A stretch of DNA of 64,000 bases from Spirosoma endbachense (GCF_010233585.1 NZ_CP045997.1:8891487-8955486), one strand, 5' to 3'; shown: positions 8,794-17,891, counted from the first letter of the stretch. Program-made: numbers and translations. The notes: generated by a model from the letters alone, not told the origin.

Positions 8794-11700
8794 ATGCGTT
8801 GTTTCTTATTCGGGCTGTTTCTTATGACGCTTTCGGGGCCGCTTTGTGCGCAGATGCCCGGTCTGCGACTCGAACACCTCACTACCCGTGATGGAATGCC
8901 TTCTAACGACGTTTGGTGCCTTACAAAAGATCGGCAGGGATTTCTCTGGATCGGAACAGGCCGTAGCATTTGCCGGTACGATGGGTATACATTCCGTACA
9001 GTTAGCGACGCAACATTGGGCTACAGTTCCGGCATTTCAGCCGATTCGGCTGGATCTATCTATGCCTCCATCTCGACCAAAGGGCTGTGCCGTATCAACC
9101 CGGGAACACTGGCCGTTCAGACAATTCTGGCCAATAATTATAACGATAAGGATCTAACCAACAACATGCATGAGCGTGTATTTGTCGATTCCTTCAATCA
9201 GGTTTGGGTATGCGATTATACCGCTGTAAAGCGATACGACCCCGCCCGCCGGAAACGTCGGGTATATGCACTTTCGTCGGTAGAAAACAGGCATCAGGAT
9301 GCTACGTTTTTTGAAGATCGTCAACATCGGCTCTGGGTTATTTCCGAAATCGGGCTTTACGCCTATGACCGCCAGACTGACCGACTTACCTGTGTACTGG
9401 GCCAGGAAGCCCACCAGCCAGCGCGTAGAAAACCCGTCCGGCTCGAAATAGCTTCGCAGGATGCGCAGGGAACCATCTGGATTGGTGCCTATGATGGAGG
9501 TATCCTTCGTTTTCAACCCGACGATTTATCGTATGTTTTCCTGCCTGGGGGCTTCGAGAATCAACACGTAATCTGTGTGCAGGAGTCTGTCGACGAAAAT
9601 GGACGGAAACTATTGCTTGTGGGTACAGAAAAAGGAATCAGTTTATTCTATCCCGAAAAAAACGAGGTTTATCACCTGCCCGATTTCTATAATAAAGGCA
9701 TACATGTCAGAGCAATGTATGATGATAAGGATAATGGGATTCTCTGGATTGGCACTCGCGAAGGGGTATTTAAATACCGATACCGCAATCCTGGTATTCA
9801 AACGGTCGACATTCCTGAAAATGCAGTAAACCTACCGGTAGAGGTAACCAGCCCCCTGCAACTCCCCAACGGCAACTATATGCTGGGACTCTCTCACACA
9901 GGGGCATTGCTCTGGCAGCCTGCCACAAATCGATTCGGTCTGCAAACTTACCCCGTCAATGCCTATACCTATCGACTGCGATGGATTCAAAACCGTCCAG
10001 TGGCTTTTACGGACAAGGGGGTGTTTGCTGGAGGAGCAACAACGGGTAAGTTTTCGGTACTGCCAGCGGCTTCCCGGCTATTTACTGCTACTGAGTTTCG
10101 GGATGGACTTCTGGATCGTCGGGGCCGTTTCTGGCTGGCCAATCATACAGAAGGGCTGAAAGTGGTTGACCTTACGACGAATGGTCAGATCAGGCTCTGG
10201 CCCGACTCGGTGGGTCAGCAACTTAGTCAAAACAACTACGTTAAAGCCATTGAAGAAGCCGCCGATGGGAAAATCTGGGTGGCTACCTGCCCCAACGGAC
10301 TCTATTATTTTGATGAAAGCCGGGCCCGGTTCGTTAACATTAATGACCTGCCCATCAATAAGGGAAAGAGTTTGAGCGGAATGTGCCTGAATGCATTGCA
10401 ACGTGGTCAGAATGGCTCTATGCTGATCGCTACCTGGGGCGGAGTCAATAAAATTTCGGCCGAGGGGCAAATTCTGGTTTCATTCGATTACGAACGGGAT
10501 AAACTTTACGATACATACTGTACGAATGTTTGTGAAGACAAACAGGGCACCATCTGGTTCAGCACAAACGAGGGCATACACATTGCCAATCCCTCTACGC
10601 GAGCCCTGAAGTACCTGACCACCATTGAAGGACTCCGAAGTAATTATCCGGTGGGCTTTCTAAAAAACACGGCCGATGAGCTGATCGTAGGGCACATCAA
10701 TGGTATAAATGTCCTTAATCTCAGTCTCTTGAGTAAAACCAAAACCGTGCCTCGTCTGGCTATTAGTTCAATTGACATAAAAGGCAAACCGCTCGATCAG
10801 TCCCTGAATGAACCCATTGAACTGCACCCCGACAACAATCAATTGACGCTCAATTTCTCGACACTCAATTTTGAGCCGCCCACCAGAAACCAGTACAAAT
10901 ACCAGTTAGAGGGATTCGATACGACCTGGACCCGGCTCGGCAGCCAGCATACATTGTCCTTGACAAATCTCCCACCCAATACGTACCGACTTAATCTTAA
11001 AAGTGGTAATAATGCGGGCAACTGGCAGGATCATGCCTTACAACTGACCATTCACGTAAAACCTCATTTTACCGCTACGTGGTGGTTCAGAATCCTGAGT
11101 GGGTTGTTGCTGGCTGGAGTCATCATTGGGCTGGTACGCTGGCGGGTAAACACGCTGGCTGAACGCAATCAGCTGGATTTGCAAATCAGCGAGCTAAAAC
11201 TCAGGGCCCTTCAATCGCAGATGAACCCGCATTTTCTGTTCAATTCACTTAATTCGGTACAAAATTATCTGCTCACCGATCGGGGGATTGAAGGCGTTAG
11301 ATACCTGTCTAAATTCTCTAAACTTGTTCGACGTATTCTGGAAAACTCAAGCCATCAGTACCTGCGTTTCGAGCAGATCATCGAGACCTTACGGATGTAC
11401 ATTGAAATTGAATCATTCCGGTTTAATCATGAATTCAGTTATTCGTTCGACATTGCCAGCGATGACGTGTTGCTGGACGCCATGCTGCCGCCCATGTTGC
11501 TGCAACCCTATGTAGAGAATGCGATCTGGCACGGATTGATGCCAAAAGAGGGCGAGAAACGTCTATTTATCTCTGCTTACATCAAACAGGAACACATCGT
11601 TTGTATCATTCAGGATAACGGCGTAGGACGTCGGCTGACTCCGCGCAAAGAGGGCCATATTTCGCGCGGTCAGGAGATGACTAAAGGAATTTTTGATTCA

Positions 11701-11811
11701 CTCCGGCGCAAAGACAGCCTGGCGCGGCTTGAGATTATTGACCTGTTCGATGCAGAGAATACGCCCGTGGGAACCCGTGTAGAAATGAATATTCCCATCA
11801 AAAAGTCCTGA
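8794..11811 (+). CDS. Two-component sensor: beta-propeller, Y_Y_Y and LytS-type histidine kinase
   Basis: The start is the ATG at 8794, two codons inside a TTG frame. The 1005-residue product has a signal peptide ending near LCAQ, then repeated regulator-propeller blades (DRQGFLWIGT, DAQGTIWIGAYDGG, DKQGTIWFSTNEG), a Y_Y_Y-type beta-sandwich (NQYKYQLEGFDTTWTRLG), one membrane segment near residues 763-783, and a His_kinase/LytS module. MNPHFLFNSLNS carries the phospho-acceptor H813, LLQPYVENAIWHGL is the N-box, and DNGVGR is the ATP-binding turn. Such proteins sense a periplasmic ligand, often a glycan, and normally pass phosphate to a LytTR regulator. No LytTR gene is next to it; the divergent receiver at 8180-8581 is the nearest candidate. 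Confidence 0.92.
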   Translation: MRCFLFGLFLMTLSGPLCAQMPGLRLEHLTTRDGMPSNDVWCLTKDRQGFLWIGTGRSICRYDGYTFRTVSDATLGYSSGISADSAGSIYASISTKGLCRINPGTLAVQTILANNYNDKDLTNNMHERVFVDSFNQVWVCDYTAVKRYDPARRKRRVYALSSVENRHQDATFFEDRQHRLWVISEIGLYAYDRQTDRLTCVLGQEAHQPARRKPVRLEIASQDAQGTIWIGAYDGGILRFQPDDLSYVFLPGGFENQHVICVQESVDENGRKLLLVGTEKGISLFYPEKNEVYHLPDFYNKGIHVRAMYDDKDNGILWIGTREGVFKYRYRNPGIQTVDIPENAVNLPVEVTSPLQLPNGNYMLGLSHTGALLWQPATNRFGLQTYPVNAYTYRLRWIQNRPVAFTDKGVFAGGATTGKFSVLPAASRLFTATEFRDGLLDRRGRFWLANHTEGLKVVDLTTNGQIRLWPDSVGQQLSQNNYVKAIEEAADGKIWVATCPNGLYYFDESRARFVNINDLPINKGKSLSGMCLNALQRGQNGSMLIATWGGVNKISAEGQILVSFDYERDKLYDTYCTNVCEDKQGTIWFSTNEGIHIANPSTRALKYLTTIEGLRSNYPVGFLKNTADELIVGHINGINVLNLSLLSKTKTVPRLAISSIDIKGKPLDQSLNEPIELHPDNNQLTLNFSTLNFEPPTRNQYKYQLEGFDTTWTRLGSQHTLSLTNLPPNTYRLNLKSGNNAGNWQDHALQLTIHVKPHFTATWWFRILSGLLLAGVIIGLVRWRVNTLAERNQLDLQISELKLRALQSQMNPHFLFNSLNSVQNYLLTDRGIEGVRYLSKFSKLVRRILENSSHQYLRFEQIIETLRMYIEIESFRFNHEFSYSFDIASDDVLLDAMLPPMLLQPYVENAIWHGLMPKEGEKRLFISAYIKQEHIVCIIQDNGVGRRLTPRKEGHISRGQEMTKGIFDSLRRKDSLARLEIIDLFDAENTPVGTRVEMNIPIKKS

Positions 11812-12233
11812 TTTAACGCAAAGCCGCGTATCAATCGTATTCGTTGTCGATTGTATTTCGACGCATAGTCGTTAGTACTATTATATTATTGGATAGATAA
11901 GCTTTCGCTATTGATTAAATAACTAAATTGTACGGATACTATATGCGTAATTATTAACCTAAACGCATATATAGATGATGCCTGAATCATTAAATCATAT
12001 ACTTACCCCTTTGGCATATTTTGAGGACTTCGTATGGATGTTCTTCTTAGTTACGGTTAAAAACAGAGAGACATTGATCACCAACAAAGCTGATTGGACC
12101 TGAACACAACGGGCACTTTCGTGATTTATTACTTCAAAATTGACCCAGTTGACTATAAACGAAACAAACCTCTGGTACCTGACCTGCCGGATTTAGCTTG
12201 ATTCCTTCATGTAGTATCACTCTTTCAATCACT
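11812..12233. other. Intergenic region without recognised gene
   Basis: About 420 bases, AT-rich to 12000. The only structure noted is an imperfect inverted repeat (ctatatgcgt at 11939 and acgcatatatag at 11963). No terminator with a T-run is seen after the kinase gene. Confidence 0.5.
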
Positions 12234-12980
12234 ATGTTAGCTTCCCCCATTTTATCCGATGATTATTTGCTGCGAGCACTGCTTAAGGACTCGTTGAATG
12301 GGCTGATCCTCTACCAGATTGTCCGGGATGAGACCGGTATACCCATTGATTTTCGCTATCAGTTGGTTAACCCGGCAGCAGCTACCCTGCTGGGAGGCAG
12401 TCAGGAGGAGTTAAAAGGCAGAAGCTGCCGGGAGGTATTTCCTCAGGGAGAAGAACTTCGGCATTATTACAAACTGGTGGCTATGAGTGGTCAGAACATG
12501 CGGGTCGATTACCAGCTACCCCAGGATGGACGATGGTTCGAGGTACTCATCACTGGCCAGACACAGGAAACCCTGCTCTGTTTTTTTACCGACATCACCG
12601 AGCGGGTGCAAGCCGAACAGGCATTGATCAAGAACCTCACGCTGCTGCAGCAGACCGAAGAGCTGGCCGGAATTGGCAGTTGGGACTACGATCGGTCAAT
12701 GGATTGCTTCTTTTGGTCCGAGGGCATGTATCGGCTGTTTGGCATCGAATCAGGGGCACCTGTTTCCCTTCAAACGTATAGTAAATCTACTATCCTGGCC
12801 GACCAGCCTATAGCCATGCGATTCGTTGAGCAGTTGGCAAATGGCAACCAGCCTTTTGAAGAAGTACTTCGCATCTGGCGGCATGGCGAGGTCCGTAGCA
12901 TCAAAATTAAAGGTGTTGTTAAGGCAGACGGGAACGAACAGCCTGCCTGGGTGCTTGGTATCTGCTGGGACGTCAGCTAG
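12234..12980 (+). CDS. Double PAS-domain protein without kinase domain
   Basis: The ATG at 12234 is preferred over a TTG 36 bases upstream. The 248-residue product has a first PAS domain at about 10-130 (FRYQLVNPAAATLLGGSQEE, ending in the PAS/PAC signature FFTDITERVQAEQAL) and a second at about 145-248 (LAGIGSWDYDRS, FFWSEGMYRLFGIE, ending at VLGICWDVS). Normally a histidine kinase or GGDEF domain follows, but the frame stops right after the second PAC and a strong terminator begins 29 bases later. It is either a genuine short sensor that works by protein contact or a gene truncated at its 3' end; I see no kinase remnant downstream. Confidence 0.8.
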   Translation: MLASPILSDDYLLRALLKDSLNGLILYQIVRDETGIPIDFRYQLVNPAAATLLGGSQEELKGRSCREVFPQGEELRHYYKLVAMSGQNMRVDYQLPQDGRWFEVLITGQTQETLLCFFTDITERVQAEQALIKNLTLLQQTEELAGIGSWDYDRSMDCFFWSEGMYRLFGIESGAPVSLQTYSKSTILADQPIAMRFVEQLANGNQPFEEVLRIWRHGEVRSIKIKGVVKADGNEQPAWVLGICWDVS

Positions 12981-13008
12981 GCAGTTGAGTTGACTAAGCT
13001 AACCACTA

Positions 13009-13044
13009 GCAAAACCTTTTGACCGCCTGCTCAAAAGGTTTTGC
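13009..13044 (+). terminator. Intrinsic terminator after PAS gene
   Basis: A perfect 14-bp stem, gcaaaaccttttga with its complement, closes an 8-nt loop and is followed by ttt. Confidence 0.8.
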
Positions 13045-13313
13045 TTTGATCGGTATAGGATACTTACCTTGGGTGTACGCCTAAACGAACATGCCTGTGC
13101 TTCCCTTTGCTTAAACATTCTTTGTGGGTCTTTCCCAACTGCTCCTTGTGAGTGCTTGATTTTACGTCTCGACTGGGCTTTTGGCACCCGATCAGGTTTC
13201 GGCCTGCATTGCCTTAGCGCCTTAGGCTCGCCTTATGGGCGACGAATTCCTATTTCCATAAACTGAGATTTTAGTCAACAGGTCACCCCTGTTAGTAATC
13301 ATTCATAGAGGTA
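13045..13313. other. Intergenic, no recognised gene
   Basis: Open frames of about 60 codons exist on both strands (for example 13069-13266 on +), but none has a recognisable motif or a clear start signal. It may be decayed coding DNA. Nothing is claimed. Confidence 0.4.
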
Positions 13314-14069
13314 ATGAACACCATAATCAAAAATGACTGGTACAAGGATTTTTTTGCGGGCCTCAACTGCCTGATGTGGGAGCGGGCAGCCACCAGTGAT
13401 TGGACCCGGCAGGAAGTTGATTTTCTAATGGCAACCCTGAAAGTGCAACCTGGGGCTGCACTGCTGGATATTCCGTGTGGTTTTGGTCGGCATACCCTGG
13501 AACTGGCCAAACGGGGATTCTACCTGACAGGCATCGATATATCGGCCGAATATGTCCACAAATTGCGGGCGGAGGTAGCGGCTCAACACCTGACCGTGAC
13601 TGTAATCCATGGCGATCTTCTGACCGCTGAAATCAGCTCTGGCTTCGACGGAGCCTACTGCATGGGTAATAGTTTTGGTTATGTCGATGAGGCAGGCATG
13701 CAGTTGTTTGTTCAAAAAGTAGCCGGAGCCTTAAAGCCAGGGGCTCACTTTGTGCTCAATTCAGGTTTAGTGGCCGAAAGTATTTTACCCAACTTTCCCC
13801 TCACCAAACACTATGTACTGGGCGATTTGCAGATGGATATACGCAATACGTATGTGGTCGGCGATAGCTGCATGGCCACCGAACTCACCTACTCACAGGC
13901 CGACCGAGTTGAAAAGCAGTACTTCAAACACTATGTCTATACGCTCTCATCCATCAAGAGACTACTTGCCCGCTATGGCCTGGAAACAGTGGCAGTCTAT
14001 AACTCTACTGAGCAACTTCCTTATGAGCTGGGCGATGCGCAATTGTATTTAGTGGCTCAGAAAAGTTAG
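13314..14069 (+). CDS. Class I SAM-dependent methyltransferase
   Basis: 251 residues. Motif I is LLDIPCGFGRH (about residues 50-60), followed by motif II GIDISAEYV and the acidic strand VIHGDLLTA. FDGAYCMGNSFGYVDE is the motif IV region, and LKPGAHFVLNSG is typical of post-motif III. This is a Methyltransf_25-type Rossmann fold using S-adenosylmethionine. The substrate is not evident; small-molecule methyltransferases share this layout. It stands alone, between a terminator and a 311-base gap, and reads in the same direction as its neighbours. Confidence 0.88.
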   Translation: MNTIIKNDWYKDFFAGLNCLMWERAATSDWTRQEVDFLMATLKVQPGAALLDIPCGFGRHTLELAKRGFYLTGIDISAEYVHKLRAEVAAQHLTVTVIHGDLLTAEISSGFDGAYCMGNSFGYVDEAGMQLFVQKVAGALKPGAHFVLNSGLVAESILPNFPLTKHYVLGDLQMDIRNTYVVGDSCMATELTYSQADRVEKQYFKHYVYTLSSIKRLLARYGLETVAVYNSTEQLPYELGDAQLYLVAQKS

Positions 14070-14380
14070 TAGGCAGTGTGAGGGTTACTGATCGGGAAGT
14101 CGTTTCTGGGTTAGTTGACGGTACCGCGTCTGACGTTGTTTTGATTGATTTAACTAGTTTCCACGCTAATCAAGTACCTACGTGTTTAACCAATGCTGAA
14201 CCATATAACTAAATTAAAACAGATAAATTCCTGGCGCTATCCAGTTGCAGTTACCGATTCGATTGGCTTACGCCATAAGCACAAGTGCCGGCTTGTTAAG
14301 CAAAAACAGCCATTCATCCAATTGCCGATGGTAGATAAGCGCTGTTACTATTCCTTTGAGCCAACAAATCAGCCTTAGCC
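14070..14380. other. Intergenic, no recognised gene
   Basis: 311 bases with only a 61-codon frame (14193-14378) lacking any known motif. It presumably contains the promoter of the small-protein/SPFH pair. Confidence 0.45.
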
Positions 14381-14569
14381 ATGAGCCTAACGAAAGTCCT
14401 TTTGATCTTCACCTTTCTGGTGTTTAGTGTGGTCAGTATCAGCACGATTCTGTGGCTGTTAAACCAACGAAGTGACTTTACGCCAATTCTGGCCATACTG
14501 CTTCTGATCATTCATGGCTGGATATTCCTTAAAACGAAAGCTTTCACTAAAAACCCGTTTAAAAACTAA
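14381..14569 (+). CDS. Small two-helix membrane protein
   Basis: 62 residues, starting with ATG, with two hydrophobic helices (VLLIFTFLVFSVVSISTILW and ILAILLLIIHGWIFL) and a short basic tail (KTKAFTKNPFKN). The protein is not recognised. Its stop codon shares one base with the start of the SPFH gene (TAATG), so the two are co-translated and may form a membrane complex. Its size and arrangement make chance unlikely. Confidence 0.65.
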   Translation: MSLTKVLLIFTFLVFSVVSISTILWLLNQRSDFTPILAILLLIIHGWIFLKTKAFTKNPFKN

Positions 14570-15402
14570 TGCGAAAAACTATAATTTCAATTGTTTCAGC
14601 CCTTGGGCTTCTGCTTTTGGTCAGTCAGTTTGTTATTTCCTGTACAACAATCGATGCTAGCCATGAAGGTATCAAGGTCAGCAAAATTGGCTCCGACCGG
14701 GGAGCCTCCGACATTGAGAACGTGACAGGTTGGGTTTTCTATAATCCATTGACTTCCTTTATTGAGCAATATCCTACCTTCACCCAGACCAAGGATTATG
14801 ATCCCTTTACGGTAAGTGCCAAAGGAGGTACGCTATTTAAGATCGACCCCACGCTGAACTATCACCTGGTAAAAGGACAGGGCGCTTCCGTTTATCGCAA
14901 GTATCGAAAGGAATTGCCCGACATCGAGAATAACATCCTGCGTACTATTGTTTACAATTCGTATCGGGACGTTGCGAACACCTTTACGCCTGATTCTCTG
15001 GTTAATAACCGGGTTAGTTTTGAAGATCAGGTAGAAGCTAAATTGCAGAAAGCACTGGTCAATGATGGCTTTGCCTTTGAGAATATTACCTCCAATCTAA
15101 CCCCGCCCGAATCGCTGCAGGCCATGATTGATGCCAAGAATACGGCTGTGCAGAATGCACTCCGACTCAACAATCAGGTAGCTGCCGAAAAAGCATCGGC
15201 TGAAATTGCCGTGACCAAAGCGAGCGGTATTGCCCGCGCCAAAATCATTGAAGCCGAAGCCGAAGCCCGAGCCAATGAGCTGAAACAAAAGACGTTAACG
15301 CCCATGCTGATTCAGCAGCAGTGGATTGCCAAATGGAACGGTAGCTTACCAACCACACAACTTGGCAGTAGTTCAACGATGATACAAATGCCGATCAAAT
15401 AA
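14569..15402 (+). CDS. SPFH/Band 7 (prohibitin-like) membrane-anchored protein
   Basis: 277 residues. The N-terminus is a hydrophobic anchor ending in QFVISCTT; VISC could serve as a lipobox, giving a lipoprotein rather than a transmembrane anchor. The SPFH domain runs to about residue 190 (SHEGIKVSKIGSDRG, GGTLFKIDPTLNYHL, NILRTIVYNSYRDVANTF). An alanine/glutamate-rich coiled coil follows (AAEKASAEIAVTKASG, IIEAEAEARANELKQK), as in prohibitin/HflK-type proteins. These form large membrane rings or microdomains that influence proteases or membrane organisation. It overlaps the small membrane protein gene by one base. Confidence 0.88.
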   Translation: MRKTIISIVSALGLLLLVSQFVISCTTIDASHEGIKVSKIGSDRGASDIENVTGWVFYNPLTSFIEQYPTFTQTKDYDPFTVSAKGGTLFKIDPTLNYHLVKGQGASVYRKYRKELPDIENNILRTIVYNSYRDVANTFTPDSLVNNRVSFEDQVEAKLQKALVNDGFAFENITSNLTPPESLQAMIDAKNTAVQNALRLNNQVAAEKASAEIAVTKASGIARAKIIEAEAEARANELKQKTLTPMLIQQQWIAKWNGSLPTTQLGSSSTMIQMPIK

Positions 15403-15452
15403 TGGTTGAGTGGTAAATCAGTATTCAGCCAATTTTGTTCGAAGGTGGTGTG

Positions 15453-15510
15453 ACAGATCGACGGAGATCAGTAACAAGCTAAAACTAGTTACTGGACTTC
15501 GTCGATCTGT
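15453..15510. terminator. Imperfect long hairpin after SPFH gene
   Basis: About 23-bp arms with a few mismatches (acagatcgac... and ...gtcgatctgt) flank a 12-nt loop, 50 bases past the SPFH stop codon, followed by attttgg. It is a probable transcription terminator. Confidence 0.55.
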
Positions 15511-15574
15511 ATTTTGGAGGGGATGTAATTTGGTCTCACTTAAAAAATCAGGCGACTAGAAGAAAGTTGAGAAA

Positions 15575-15811
15575 GTGGTTTTTCATCCACTGGTCAGGTT
15601 GAACAGTCGCTACATTGCGGTATATCCAAACAAACACATCGAGCATTGTTTGAATGGGGTAAAAGTTCTTGAGTACAAACGGGCTTCATCTGCCTTTAGG
15701 AATTTAGTGGTCATCAGTAAATACTCGAGCTTTGCCCGCTTCGGTAAAGCGACAAATGGGCGAATTATGTGGTCACTCAATGAAGCGCTTTTTCGCAGGA
15801 TTAATAGCTAA
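15575..15811 (+). pseudogene. 5'-truncated DUF1080 (3-keto-disaccharide hydrolase) remnant
   Basis: The translated segment contains YIAVYPNKHIEHCLNGVKVL, then YKRASSAFRNLVVISKYSSF and FGKATNGRI, then NEALFRRINS. This follows the C-terminal part of DUF1080 proteins closely: the 'VEHWLNG' strand, the 'F..LV..SKY' helix, 'FG.A..G.I' and a final 'NEVSFRNIKI' strand. The N-terminal two-thirds is absent and no proper start exists (only GTG). Two residues of the usual 'LLQDHG' stretch seem lost. The intact DUF1080 protein in this window (51330-52631) has the matching VYPDNRVEHWINGFKM. It ends 36 bases before a Gfo/Idh gene, the usual partner of DUF1080 genes. Confidence 0.7.
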
Positions 15812-15847
15812 GAGATTAACTAAACTTATTCGTAAAACCGTATTCCT

Positions 15848-17161
15848 ATGGATCGTCGGAAATTTATTAAGCATACCGCTGTGGCTACCGCGAGCACGAC
15901 CATTTTGAACTTTCCTATTTATGGCAAAAATGCGCCCAGTAATAAGGTCGTTGTGGCCGTAATGGGTGTCAACAGTCGCGGTTCGTACCATGCCAGGTCG
16001 TTTTCCAAACTGCCTAATGTGGAGGTGGCCTACCTCTGCGATGTGGAAGATAAGGCCATTAAAAATGGGTTGGATGCGGTGAAAGATGCCAGCCGCAAAC
16101 CCACCATCATAAAGGACATCCGCGAGCTGGTGACCAAAAAAGACTTCGACGCACTGCTCATTGCTGCTCCTGATCACTGGCACGCTCCGGCAGCGCTGAT
16201 GGGCGTAGCCAATGGCAAACACGTGTATGTCGAAAAGCCCTGTAGTCAGAATCCGTACGAGAGTGAAATGCTCATTCAGGCTCGTGACAGGTACGGCAAA
16301 CTGATCCAGGTGGGTAGCCAGCGCCGGTCGTTTCCAACCCTGATCGAAGCGGTGAAAGAAGTGCGGGGCGGGGCCATTGGCAATCCCTATTTTGCCAAGT
16401 CCTGGTACACCAACTCCCGCAAATCGATTGGCGTAGGCAAGAAAATTGCCGTACCGAGCACCCTGGATTTTAACCTCTGGCAAGGCCCGGCACCCCGTCA
16501 GGACTACCGGGATAATCTGGTTCATTATAATTGGCACTGGTTCTGGAACTGGGGTACCGGTGAAGCCTGCAACAACGGTAATCACGAAATCGATTGTTGC
16601 CGCTGGTTTCTGGGTGTTGATTTTCCCTCGAAAGTTACCTCGTCGGGTGGGCGATATGCCTTCAAAGATGACTGGCAGACGCCAGATACGCAGGTTGCTA
16701 CGTTTGAGTTTGACAATGGGAAAGCCATTACCTGGGAAGGGCGCAGTTGCAGTTCATTTCCCATCGATGGTAGCGGCCGGGGCTTCATTATTTATGGCGA
16801 CAAAGGCACGCTCGTGAATAAAGGTGGGGGCGATTACCAGATTTTTGATGAGAAGAACAAGCTTGTCAAAGAGATCAAACCCGACACTGTACTCGACCCC
16901 AACAACACCGTTAGCGCAACGGGTGATCTGGAGTTGACGCACTTCACTAACTTCGTGGAAACCATCCGGGAGAATACGAAACTGACGGCTCCGATTGAGG
17001 AGGGACATAAAAGCGTATTGCTCTGTCATTTAGCCAACATCGCCCAGCGAACGGGTTCTACCTTGCACTGCGACACCACGAACGGGCACATCAAAGACAA
17101 TAAAGCAGCCACACAACTCTGGAAACGGGAGTACGAAAAAGGCTGGGAAATGAAGGTGTAA
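15848..17161 (+). CDS. Secreted Gfo/Idh/MocA-family oxidoreductase
   Basis: 437 residues. The N-terminus (MDRRKFIKHTAVATASTTIL) is a Tat-type signal without the second arginine of the strict RR pattern. The Rossmann domain has VVVAVMGVNSRGSYHA, then AYLCDVED and LIAAPDHWHAPAA, and the family hallmark VYVEKPCSQNPYE supplies the lysine of the EKP motif. The C-terminal domain includes CNNGNHEIDCCRWFLG and a TWEGRSCS strand. These enzymes oxidise or reduce sugars and inositols with a tightly bound NAD(P); in Bacteroidota the exported ones are often paired with DUF1080 proteins in 3-keto-glycoside metabolism. A decayed DUF1080 gene lies directly upstream. A hairpin follows 11 bases after the stop. 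Confidence 0.92.
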   Translation: MDRRKFIKHTAVATASTTILNFPIYGKNAPSNKVVVAVMGVNSRGSYHARSFSKLPNVEVAYLCDVEDKAIKNGLDAVKDASRKPTIIKDIRELVTKKDFDALLIAAPDHWHAPAALMGVANGKHVYVEKPCSQNPYESEMLIQARDRYGKLIQVGSQRRSFPTLIEAVKEVRGGAIGNPYFAKSWYTNSRKSIGVGKKIAVPSTLDFNLWQGPAPRQDYRDNLVHYNWHWFWNWGTGEACNNGNHEIDCCRWFLGVDFPSKVTSSGGRYAFKDDWQTPDTQVATFEFDNGKAITWEGRSCSSFPIDGSGRGFIIYGDKGTLVNKGGGDYQIFDEKNKLVKEIKPDTVLDPNNTVSATGDLELTHFTNFVETIRENTKLTAPIEEGHKSVLLCHLANIAQRTGSTLHCDTTNGHIKDNKAATQLWKREYEKGWEMKV

Positions 17162-17172
17162 TGGTTTTTTTG

Positions 17173-17239
17173 TCAGGATTTATCGGATAAAACAGGATTG
17201 ATTTGACAAACAAAAACTGGTTTATTCGATAAATCCTGA
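17173..17239 (+). terminator. Long hairpin after Gfo/Idh gene
   Basis: The arms tcaggatttatcg and cgataaatcctga, extended by a few imperfect pairs, enclose a loop of about 20 nt. It is a likely terminator, preceded by a T-run on the same strand. Confidence 0.6.
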
Positions 17240-17329
17240 TCCGTTTTCCACTCCTCTTTTCACACTGGATACTGACTAGAATTTCCAGTTGCATACGAAC
17301 GGTTAGCACTAAATAAATTAACCGCTAAG

Positions 17330-17790
17330 CGGCTAATTTCCGTAGTTCAGCCGAGAAATTGCCAAGTATTTTCTGCTACTCGCTCAAGCTTTGTTGATCA
17401 GCCGTTGTACTACTCTAAACACGGCCAAAGACCCCATTGGTACGTACGCACGCTCCGGGGCAAGGCACATCGACAACCCGCCAATCATTACAAACGGCTG
17501 CTTCGGTTCTTTCGATGTCCGCAGGCACTTTGCTGACAGAGTATGTTGAACGATTCACGTTTCGCTTACACAGTGGCCAAGTCAATTATCTCGCATTAGA
17601 CTCAACCAATCTCCCAATTGGTTAGAAATGGTACGGCCAGCTCACTCACAGTTTAAAAGCGGTACTCAAAGGATCAGCGCGCAACTACTGGATTTCAAGC
17701 GGTTTTGGGACGGGTGCAGGTCTGGTTTGATGGTCGTCCCAAAGATCAAATGGCATTTCGTCAAATATTCTGGCGAATAAAGTCCAACTG
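17330..17790 (+). pseudogene. Decayed DDE transposase remnant (IS4-like)
   Basis: One frame reads NHYKRLLRFFR at about 17483-17515, like the 'YKRIQRFF' element ahead of the first catalytic aspartate in some Bacteroidota IS4-type transposases. It then hits a stop. Another frame continues with VNYLALDSTNLPIG at about 17581-17622, matching the 'LALDRTNWKFG' segment with the first DDE aspartate. An in-frame TAG follows, then LKAVLKGSARNYW, which resembles the following strand. So there is at least one frameshift and one nonsense change; the second D and E are not seen. No terminal inverted repeats were identified. Assignment is by motif pattern only. Confidence 0.5.
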
Positions 17791-17891
17791 GGCAACTACT
17801 CCTAATTTGTTGAAAATCAATGAATAGGTTGATTTTAGTTGAAAATATTCACCCTTAAAGTTTAATAAAAAATAAAAATAGTCAAAAATGC

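Noticed and set aside
14193..14378. 61-codon frame upstream of the small membrane protein
   Set aside because: No hydrophobic segment, no motif and unusual composition; it ends 2 bases before the real start, which alone is weak evidence.
15773..16585. 270-codon open frame on - strand over the Gfo/Idh gene
   Set aside because: The opposite strand encodes a clear Gfo/Idh protein with all family motifs; the antisense translation has no recognisable features.
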